From UBA1189 sp045654565 (lineage in GTDB: Bacteria; Bacteroidota; Bacteroidia; Bacteroidales; Bacteroidaceae), in NCBI GenBank assembly GCA_045654565.1, contig JAZONP010000221.1, positions 1 to 45,264 of the forward strand: a DNA stretch of 45,264 nucleotides. Direction: 5' to 3'. Made by a program: the position numbers and the translations under genes. The notes under the pieces were generated by a model. The model searched no databases and had not been told where the DNA came from. It saw only the letters and a list, made by a program, of their open reading frames with translations. Shown here one piece after another: positions 33,542 through 41,800 of the stretch (positions within the stretch are counted from its first letter, which is position 1; every line of letters begins with the position of its first letter).

Positions 33542-36379
33542 TTAGTGTGCTTCTAACCAGTTGGCACCCCAGCCAAAGTCGGCACGGAGAGGTACCTGCA
33601 TCGGATAGGCGCTCTCCATGGCTTCGATAACGATGCGTTGTACTCTCTCCTTCTCGTCGGGATAGACGCAGAAGTTGAGTTCGTCGTGCACTTGGAGTAT
33701 CATCGTGGAGCGTAGGCCTTCAGCACGGAAGCGGTGGTAGATTGCTATCATGGCTATCTTGATGATGTCGGCTGCGCTGCCCTGTATGGGGGCGTTGATG
33801 GCATTGCGTTCGGCATAGCCACGCACTACGCTGTTGTGTGAGTTGATGTCGGGCAGGTAGCGTTTGCGATGGAGGACCGTCTCGATATAACCCTTCTCGC
33901 GTGCCACCTCGATGCTCTCGTCCATGTAACGCTTCACCCCACTATAGGTGGCGAAATAATTCTCGATGAGCTCCTTGGCCTCGCTGCGACTCACACTCAT
34001 GCGCTCGGCAAGACCAAAGACGGAGATGCCGTAGATGATGCCGAAGTTGGCCGTTTTGGCTCGTGAGCGTTGTTCGCGGGTGACCTCTTCGAGGGGTACG
34101 TGGTATATCTTGGCAGCCGTAGCGGCGTGGATGTCTTCGCCCGAGCGGAAGGCCTCGATGAGATTCTCGTCGCCACTGAGATGGGCCATGATGCGTAGCT
34201 CTATCTGTGAATAGTCGGCAGAGAAGAATTCGCAGCCCGGCTCGGGGATGAAGGCGCGGCGTATCTCCTTGCCATCTTCGTTGCGGATGGGAATATTCTG
34301 CAGGTTAGGACTGCTCGAGCTGAGACGCCCCGTGGCGGTGACCGTCTGGTTGAACGAGGTGTGTATCTTGCCCGTCTGCGGATTGATCAGTGTGGGGAGG
34401 GCATCGACATAGGTGCTGAGGAGTTTCTTTAAGCCGCGATGCTCAAGTATTTTCTCTACGATGGGGTGCTTTGTGCGTAAGCCTTCGAGCACCTCTTCCG
34501 AGGTACTGTATTGTCCACTCTTGGTCTTCTTGGCCTTGTCCACAACCTTCAGACGCTCGAAGAGCACCTCGCCCACCTGCTTGGGTGAGGCGATATTGAA
34601 TGTAAACCCTGCAAGGTCATAGATGTCGTTCTCTATCTGCTGCAGGCGTTCGGTAAAGTAGCGTGAGGTCTCTTTCAACGTGTCGGTGCTGATGCGTGCC
34701 CCGTTGCGCTCCATATAGGCAAGTACGCGAACGAGCGGCATCTCGATGTCGTAGAAGAGGTGCTCTGCGCCAGCACTCACAAGTTCCTTCTCGAGGATGT
34801 GCTTTAGTCGCAACGTCACGTCGGCATCCTCGCAGGCATAGTCGCAGATGGCGGCAGGAGCGAGGTCACGCATATTTTTCTGTCCACGTCCACGGGGGCC
34901 AATGAGGGCTTCTATCTTGATGGTGTCATATTTGAGGTACACCTCGGCGAGGTAGTCCATACCGTGGCTGAGTTCGGGTTGGAGCAGGTAGTGGGCAATC
35001 ATAGTGTCGAACATCGGTCCGCCCAGTTCTACCCCATAGTTCTGCAAGATGAGATAGTCGTACTTGATGTTCTGTCCTATCTTGAGCGAGTGCTCGCCGG
35101 TAAGAGCCACGCGGAACTCTTCGACTATCGCTTGCGCTTGGTCTCTCTCGGCTGGTACGGGCACGTAGTAGGCCTCGCCTTCAGTGATGGCAAAACTCAT
35201 ACCTACGAGCTCGGCCGTGATGGCATCAGTGCCTGTAGTCTCGGTGTCGAAAGCAAAAGCATCGGCCTGGGTGAGTTTCTCTACCAGTTTGCCGCGCATC
35301 TCAACAGTGTCGACAAGAGTATAAACGTGCGGAATGTCTCCCAATTTGCTGAGGTTGGTATGGAACAAGTCTTGTCCGCCCTCCTCGCTGAACATCCCGA
35401 ATAGATCGCCCTGTGCTGGGGCAAAGAGGTCGCCCTGCAAGGCATCTGCCGTACTTTTCCGCGTTGCCTGAGTCTTACCCTTAGAGGGGAGGTTAGAGGA
35501 GGTCTCGGCTTCCTTGCCTATCACTCTTTTAAGTAGGGTGCGGAACTCCAATTCCTCGAACAATGCCTGTATCTGGCCCTCATCGGGTTCTTCGCGTTTT
35601 AGTGCTTCAAGGTCAAGGGTGATGGGGGCATCGGTCTTGATGGTGGCAAGGAAACGGCTCAGTTCGATGAGTCCTACGTTTTCGTCTACTTTCTTCTTCA
35701 AGGCTCCCTTCAGTTCGTCGCGGCGGGCGAGTAGGGTGGGGATGTCGCCAAACTCGGCGATGAGTTTCTGTGCCGTCTTCTCGCCCACACCTGGGCAGCC
35801 GGGAATGTTATCCGAAGAGTCGCCCATGAGCCCCAGTAGGTCAATTACCTGCTCGGGACGCTCGATGCCGAATTTCTCCTTCACTCGCTCTATGCCCATC
35901 ACCTCAAACTCCTTGTCGCCAAACTTGGGGCGATAGATGAGTGAATTCTCAGTGACAAGCTGCCCATAGTCCTTGTCGGGCGTCATCATGTAGGTCTTGA
36001 TTCCTTGTAGGTCGGCCTGGTGGGCAAGGGTGCCGATGACGTCGTCGGCCTCGTATCCTGGGACTTCAAGGATAGGTATGCGGTAGGCACGCAGGATGTC
36101 CTTGATGATGGGTACGCTGGCGCGTATGTCCTCGGGAGTCTCCTCACGCTGCGCCTTGTATTGTTCGTACATCTCGTGGCGGAAGGTACCGCCTTTGGGG
36201 TCGAAGGCCACACCGATGTGAGTGGGCAGCTCCTTCTTCAAAACATCCTCCAAGGTGTTCACAAAACCAAAAATGGCTGAGGTGTTTTGCCCCTTGGAGT
36301 TGATGCGCGGTGCGCGGATAAAAGCATAGTAGGCTCTGTAGATAAGAGCGTAGGCGTCGAGAAGAAAGAGTTTACTCAT
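33542..36379 (-). CDS. polA: DNA polymerase I
   Basis: This is a three-domain repair and Okazaki-processing polymerase of 945 aa. The N-terminal 5' nuclease (about 1-290) opens LFLLDAYALIYRAYYAF and has YEADDVIGTLA and LMGDSSDNIPG. The central 3'-5' exonuclease (about 350-540) keeps its catalytic acids in AFDTETTGTD, so proofreading is probably functional. The polymerase domain (about 570-945) has motif A FFSADYSQIELRIMAH, motif B RSRAKTANFGIIYG and motif C LQVHDELNF. The start is 9 bp from the stop codon of the metalloprotease gene, so it appears to be the last gene of the lptB - protease - polA group. Confidence 0.97.
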   Translation of the reverse strand: MSKLFLLDAYALIYRAYYAFIRAPRINSKGQNTSAIFGFVNTLEDVLKKELPTHIGVAFDPKGGTFRHEMYEQYKAQREETPEDIRASVPIIKDILRAYRIPILEVPGYEADDVIGTLAHQADLQGIKTYMMTPDKDYGQLVTENSLIYRPKFGDKEFEVMGIERVKEKFGIERPEQVIDLLGLMGDSSDNIPGCPGVGEKTAQKLIAEFGDIPTLLARRDELKGALKKKVDENVGLIELSRFLATIKTDAPITLDLEALKREEPDEGQIQALFEELEFRTLLKRVIGKEAETSSNLPSKGKTQATRKSTADALQGDLFAPAQGDLFGMFSEEGGQDLFHTNLSKLGDIPHVYTLVDTVEMRGKLVEKLTQADAFAFDTETTGTDAITAELVGMSFAITEGEAYYVPVPAERDQAQAIVEEFRVALTGEHSLKIGQNIKYDYLILQNYGVELGGPMFDTMIAHYLLQPELSHGMDYLAEVYLKYDTIKIEALIGPRGRGQKNMRDLAPAAICDYACEDADVTLRLKHILEKELVSAGAEHLFYDIEMPLVRVLAYMERNGARISTDTLKETSRYFTERLQQIENDIYDLAGFTFNIASPKQVGEVLFERLKVVDKAKKTKSGQYSTSEEVLEGLRTKHPIVEKILEHRGLKKLLSTYVDALPTLINPQTGKIHTSFNQTVTATGRLSSSSPNLQNIPIRNEDGKEIRRAFIPEPGCEFFSADYSQIELRIMAHLSGDENLIEAFRSGEDIHAATAAKIYHVPLEEVTREQRSRAKTANFGIIYGISVFGLAERMSVSRSEAKELIENYFATYSGVKRYMDESIEVAREKGYIETVLHRKRYLPDINSHNSVVRGYAERNAINAPIQGSAADIIKIAMIAIYHRFRAEGLRSTMILQVHDELNFCVYPDEKERVQRIVIEAMESAYPMQVPLRADFGWGANWLEAH

Positions 36380-36388
36380 AGAGGATAA

Positions 36389-37945
36389 TTACTTAATTAT
36401 GACCTTCTTGCCATTCACGATGTATATACCCTTTGTCGGGTGTGATACAGAGCGGCCTAAGAGGTCGTGATAGGTCGTGGATATTGAATTGTCTGTTATG
36501 GTTTTATCAACTCCTACACTTTCTCCTCCTCCACAGAAGTGGAATCTGGTGACTCCCTCCGTTTCATTGTAGTAAATGTCCGTAAGGGGTTTATTCATCG
36601 CAACTCCGAATTGGGTGCGTGAAGAAGGGACGCTGTTGAGGCTGAATTCATGGTTCTTCGTGCCGAAGAGATGTTTGTTGGCAGTCTTGTAACTATAATT
36701 ATTGTCGGCAGGAACGATGCAGTGGCGGTGGTATGTGCCATTATTGATCGTATTGCTACGCCATGCCGAGCGGTCGTAGGTGACCTCAGAGATAAGTAAC
36801 CCATTAGCTGGAGCATATCGGTTCCATCCCTCTTTGCGAATGGTTTCTAAGAGGTAGAATGAGGTTGTGTCTGCCTCTGAGGTGAAGATGCGGTAACCTC
36901 TTTTCTCTTCGTCACTGGTGCCTAAGTTCATGGTGGAGGGGACATCGAGTGTATACATCGGTAACCATCCGAGCGAGTAACGCTCAAAAGCTGTATAATT
37001 ACAGGGAACGAATCCTTCGGCATTGTACATACCGTAGTCCATTACACTCCACGAGTCCATGGTGAAATCATCCTCTAAGGTGTTGTAGAAGTCGGGTAAC
37101 CCAAGCACGTGGCTAAATTCGTGAACAAAGGTTCCTATACCTGCTACTACAGGAAGGTCGATGACTAATTCTCCAGAACACGCATAACGGCTAATCTTCA
37201 TTTTGTTCCCCAAGGTGAGTGATATGGTAGAAGCTTTAGCCCAGATGGCTTCCGTAATGCCTGTTTGTGCTTCGTCGCTGCCAGAATAAACTACATATAC
37301 GAAGTCTACTACTCCGTCCCCATTGTTGTCGTAGTCGGTGAAGTCAGTAAGTCCTAAGTCGTATGCCTTCTGGCAAACTTCGCGTATCATGCCAGATGTA
37401 TTCTTATCGTTGCCAGAACTATTGTTGGCACCATAATAGGAACGTATGCTATCGAGTTTAATTGGACCTATAATGTCGAATGTGGGGACGAATTGTCCAA
37501 ACGACTGGGTGCGGAAATAGTCGCGTGCACTACCTGGGATAGCGCACTGCAGGGGTAACTCCTGGTCATAGACACTACTGTATTCCTTGAAGTTAATTTC
37601 TTCGGAATAGTTGTCTGCATTATATCGCTTGTTTAATAGCTTGCCAATGGTGTCTGTAGAGAAAGGTACGTCATCAAAGGCTGCAAGAATAACTACTCCC
37701 TTAATCTCTCCCCTCGTAGGGAACTCAGTCATGATGTATTCTCCCGAAGCGCGAGTAGCTACTAGGTGTAACTCGTTATCTTTTGGATGATTCTTTAGTA
37801 TGTGGCGTATCTCCTTACGTGGTGGGGCATAATATACTTGAGAATCCTCTTCTGGCTGTTGTCTATTGTTAGGTGCCTGCTGTCCATTGATAGTAGACAG
37901 CCCGCAAAAGAGGCATAAAGTTGGCAGTAGTGTTTTTATCCTCAT
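36389..37945 (-). CDS. Secreted M6-type metalloprotease with C-terminal sorting-like tail
   Basis: The 518-aa protein has a signal peptide (LLPTLCLFCGLSTINGQ) and a propeptide-like region. The M6 (immune inhibitor A-like) catalytic region has the zinc motif HEFSH at 275-279, in FVHEFSHVLGLPDFYN, followed by WSVMDYGMYN, the family's Met-turn. The acidic loop DYDNNGDGVVDFVYVVYSG at about 204-222 looks like a calcium site. The chain ends in TYHDLLGRSVSHPTKGIYIV, NGKKVIIK, the same tail type as the two giant neighbours, which suggests T9SS export. Its ATG overlaps the lptB stop codon (ATGA), and polA follows 9 bp downstream. Such a protease between lptB and polA is unexpected. Confidence 0.9.
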   Translation of the reverse strand: MRIKTLLPTLCLFCGLSTINGQQAPNNRQQPEEDSQVYYAPPRKEIRHILKNHPKDNELHLVATRASGEYIMTEFPTRGEIKGVVILAAFDDVPFSTDTIGKLLNKRYNADNYSEEINFKEYSSVYDQELPLQCAIPGSARDYFRTQSFGQFVPTFDIIGPIKLDSIRSYYGANNSSGNDKNTSGMIREVCQKAYDLGLTDFTDYDNNGDGVVDFVYVVYSGSDEAQTGITEAIWAKASTISLTLGNKMKISRYACSGELVIDLPVVAGIGTFVHEFSHVLGLPDFYNTLEDDFTMDSWSVMDYGMYNAEGFVPCNYTAFERYSLGWLPMYTLDVPSTMNLGTSDEEKRGYRIFTSEADTTSFYLLETIRKEGWNRYAPANGLLISEVTYDRSAWRSNTINNGTYHRHCIVPADNNYSYKTANKHLFGTKNHEFSLNSVPSSRTQFGVAMNKPLTDIYYNETEGVTRFHFCGGGESVGVDKTITDNSISTTYHDLLGRSVSHPTKGIYIVNGKKVIIK

Positions 37946-38700
37946 AACTGGAACTTCTTTTTACGTAATACGAAACTGTTACTTAAGTATTTAGCGCGAA
38001 CGGTGGCATTCTCAGAAAGTTCTTCGGGTGTTCCCTCAAAGAGTATGCGCCCCTCGAAGAGTAGGTAGGCTCGGTCGGTAATAGAGAGCGTCTCTTGCAC
38101 GTTATGGTCAGTGATGAGGATACCGATGTTCTTGTCCTTTAACTTCCATACTATCTGTTGGATATCTTCCACTGCGATGGGGTCGACACCCGCGAAAGGT
38201 TCATCGAGCATGATAAACTTGGGGTCGATGGCAAGGCAGCGGGCTATCTCTGTGCGGCGTCGCTCACCACCAGAGAGTTGGTCGCCCAAGTTCTTGCGGA
38301 CTTTCTGTAATCGGAACTCAGCGATGAGGCTTTCTAGTTTCTCTTTCTGATACTCCTTGGGTTTGCCTGTCATCTCGAGTACTGCAGCGATATTATCTTC
38401 GACACTCATCTTGCGGAATACACTGGCCTCTTGTGCCAAGTAACCGATTCCTACTCGGGCTCGTTTGTATACGGGATCAGAGGTAATCTCATGGTCGTTC
38501 ATGAATATCTTACCTTCATTGGGTACGACTAATCCTGTGGTCATATAGAACGAAGTGGTTTTCCCTGCTCCATTAGGGCCGAGTAGACCAACAATCTCTC
38601 CTTGCTTCACATCGAACGATACGTCATTGACGACCGTACGCTTGCCGTACTTCTTTACCAAGTGCTCTGCACGCAGCACCATTTTATCTTGTTCGCTCAT
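37942..38700 (-). CDS. lptB: LPS export ABC transporter ATP-binding protein LptB
   Basis: LptB is the cytoplasmic ATPase that powers LPS extraction with LptFG. The 252-aa protein has Walker A GPNGAGKTT, signature LSGGERRRTEIARCLA, Walker B FIMLDEPFAGVD (a typical LptB form) and the switch histidine in ITDHNVQETL. A GTG at 38709 is in frame, but I prefer the ATG at 38698-38700 (MSEQDKMVLRAEHL). A full promoter sits 23 bp upstream. The stop codon is inside the start of the metalloprotease gene. Confidence 0.96.
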   Translation of the reverse strand: MSEQDKMVLRAEHLVKKYGKRTVVNDVSFDVKQGEIVGLLGPNGAGKTTSFYMTTGLVVPNEGKIFMNDHEITSDPVYKRARVGIGYLAQEASVFRKMSVEDNIAAVLEMTGKPKEYQKEKLESLIAEFRLQKVRKNLGDQLSGGERRRTEIARCLAIDPKFIMLDEPFAGVDPIAVEDIQQIVWKLKDKNIGILITDHNVQETLSITDRAYLLFEGRILFEGTPEELSENATVRAKYLSNSFVLRKKKFQL

Positions 38701-38722
38701 TGTATTCACAATATAATTGCTG

Positions 38723-38753
38723 CAAAATTACGAAAAATGAGTGAATAAACAAA
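38723..38753 (-). promoter_or_regulatory. Bacteroidota-type promoter for lptB
   Basis: On the minus strand, TTTG (38750-38753) and TAATTTTG (38723-38730) are 19 bp apart, matching the -33/-7 consensus. The spacer contains TTTATTCACTC, resembling the tig promoter spacer. The -33 box is at the edge of the sialidase gene's terminator, so the two signals abut. Confidence 0.7.
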
Positions 38754-38786
38754 CAATAGCTATTGGCTGCGGCCAATAGCTATTGT
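38753..38786 (-). terminator. Rho-independent terminator after the sialidase gene
   Basis: A perfect 15-bp stem (38753-38767 with 38772-38786) closes a TGCG loop. On the minus strand it is followed by TTGTTTATT. It lies about 20 bp after the stop codon. Confidence 0.85.
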
Positions 38787-38805
38787 TTTCGTTCATCGCC
38801 CAATA

Positions 38806-41800
38806 TTAATCGTTCATCACGACTTTACGCCCATTCACAATGTAGATGCCCTTGTTGGGATTTTCTACCTGGCGACCTTGTAGATCGTAGATGACAGTTG
38901 TTTGTTGTCCGTTGTCTATTGTCTCCACTTCAATCATTGTGGGGTTGGTAGACTTGATGGGGTAGAAGGGGGCATCCTCAGTAAACTTATACTCACCGTT
39001 ACTTGCCCAGTCGAGTGAGAAGCGTACGAAACGCATCACGAAGCCGTCATAGATGCCATTCTCCTCATAGTATACACCCAGTGTGCCGTCGGGGAGCACT
39101 ACGGTAGCACTATAGCAAGAACCTCTGGGGCAGATGGTCTTGGGAGCACCGAAGGTCTCACCCTCGTCGGTAGAGAGTGCGATACTTACATTCTCGCGGC
39201 TACCGCTGTTGGGGAGGGTCTGCAGGGCAATGTTCCAGGGGTTACCCTCGAGGGTAGAGCACCATACCATATACTCACCGTCGCAAGCGTTACCCGAGAT
39301 GCCGGTGGTAAAGCGTGTCTGTGAGGGGTACTTCCATGTAGCACCATCGTCAGAGGTCACGTTATGGTAGTTGTATCCGCTGGCACGTACACTGATGGAG
39401 AGGTCGCCATTGTTACGCTCCAAGGTCTTGGGCTCATCGGCACTTTTTGTACCGCTTGTGCCACTTACGTACCAGCTCTTGCCACCATCCTTACTCATGA
39501 AGAAGTAGAAGTTCTGGCTATTGTCGGCCTCGCGGTTTACGAAGCTTGACACGAGTGTGCCGTCACGCTTCTGCAATGCTGCACCTGAGCCAGAGAAGCC
39601 GCTCTTCCAAGTCTTCGTGTTGGGGTTATCGCAGTTGGCACCGAAGAGGTCGTCGGTGTGGTCTACGGGTGTGCTCCAAGTGAGTCCGCCATCGGTACTT
39701 GTGATGGTCTTCCAACGAGGGGGCTGTTCTGATGTTCCAGCAAAGAAGCCGTGTCCATAGGTACCCGCACTGGTCATGATACCCACAATCTCACCGTTGT
39801 CGCGGTTGGTCACGATAGAGGCATCGCCGTGTCCATAGTCGCCACCTGTCTCTGCCGTACCAGCTACTGTAACAGGCTCGCTCCAACTCTTACCATTGTC
39901 CTCAGAGTATTGTGCCACGAGGTAGCAGTGTGAGGGGAGGTCCGAGCCGTGTGCCTTGCGGTCATCGGTGAGTGTCACGAGACGCTTGCCGTCCTTGGTT
40001 ACGGTGATAGAGGGGATACGGTAGTAGCGTGTACCCTTGTCCATAGGCATCAGCACGGCACCTTCGGAGAGGAAGATGGTGGCACTGAAGTTGGGGTTGC
40101 CGTTGCTCTCTGCCACTGTGGCTCCATCGATAGTGTATGATGTGATGGTAGCATCCACGAGGTTGCCCTCCTTGGCGTTCTCGGCAATATCGTAGGTAAT
40201 CCAAAGGTAGTAGTTGCCTGGAGCCATCTCCTTGCTGCCCGTGATGGTGAATGTGCCATCCTCTGCCAGTGTGACGGTCTCGCCAAACTGTTCGCCATTC
40301 TCCTCGCGCCAAGTCATCTTCTTGGCTGCATCGATGAAGAGCTCGCGGTCGTTGGTGGCGAAGTATGCTTTTACATTGGTTACGTTGGCTTTGTCTGTAC
40401 CGGCAAATGCGCCCTTCACACCTTGGAAATCCACCCCGCCCTCGAGACCGCTCACGCGGAGGGTAGAGCGTATGATGGCCTGGTCAACGTTGCCGATACC
40501 CGTAGTCACTTTTCCTTGCTCCACTCTTGTGCTGGCGAGGCTTGCAGCTGCATTGCTTACGTCCACCTCGTCGAACTTCCAGAGCGACGCACCGCCTGCC
40601 TCGGCTCCCCAGCGTACGATGCTGTTGCCAGACTGCTGTGCATGCAACTCGGTGCCGCTGTCCTTGATGATAAAGGCGCCATAGGCGCTGCTGATGTTAT
40701 AGATGTGATTAGGTTGGTTGACGACACCGAATGTCGTAGTACCTCCTGTGCCACCGGCAGGGGTACCGAAATATTCTCCTCGGTAGTTCTTGATGGCGAG
40801 CTTGCCGTCTTTCTCCCAGAAGCTCCATACATATTCGGCTCTGAAGGCTCTATCGCCGAAGCGCATTCTCTTGGCCTCACTGTCGTAGTACATTACCTTG
40901 CCCTTACAGTAGTCCTTGGTTGATGCACTGACGATATAGTACCAATGCTCGTCACCTTCGGAACTGATGACTACGTTCTCTAACTTGTCCTCCTTAACCT
41001 TTACGGTGAAGTTGGTGAGCAGAACACCTTTTCCATTGCTTCCAGCAAGTGTGAAGGCTACAGACGAGGTCTTCAGATTGTTAGCACTGACAGTTTGCGC
41101 TGTCCCCTTGGTCGTGTATTCCGTTCCATTGTCCATGGTCAGGCTGAGACCTGTGGTATGGTTATTGTTGGCAAAGGTGAAGCTATACTCCGTAATCACA
41201 TATCCTCCGGGGGCAGAGAGTGTATAGGTCGAATTAGTGGAAGTACCTGTCATCAGCTGTACGGTGTTACCCTCCCAATTCATGTTGTTAGCTCCGCAAC
41301 CGAATTGTAGCTGAGGTGTTGCATTGCTCTTCCAAGCACTGTTCCAGCTCTGGTTGGCATCAGCCCCACGATAGAGGTTACCATTAGTCTTGTCGACGGT
41401 ATATACAAATTCAGCAGGTGTTTCCTCTCCAGTGGTCTTGTAGCGGATAACCAGGCTGGTAATCATGATGCCCTTGGTTCCATCAGTGTTTTCGCCTACC
41501 TTGAGCGTAATGGTATTGGTAGAAAGCCCATTTACGATAATAGTCTGGGCGGTGCCAGTCTGAGTTGGGCTTGTTGCAGTACCTTTTGCTGTGGTGTAGG
41601 TATATGTACCATTGAAACCACCACCTTCCAATGTGGTCAACTCATACCCTGCAATCAAATAGCCCGTGGGCACAGAGATGGTGTAAGAGTATCCAGTCTG
41701 CAACCAGGGACGCTTGCTTGACCATCCCATATTGTTGACGCTCTTGTTCGTGCTTTCAACGGTTACGACAGGAGTGGTACCAGTAACAAACTTGCCATAC

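Noticed and set aside
38701..38709. GTG start of lptB at 38709
   Set aside because: The ATG three codons later fits the family N-terminus. The GTG extension adds only MNT and cannot be excluded, but it is not preferred.
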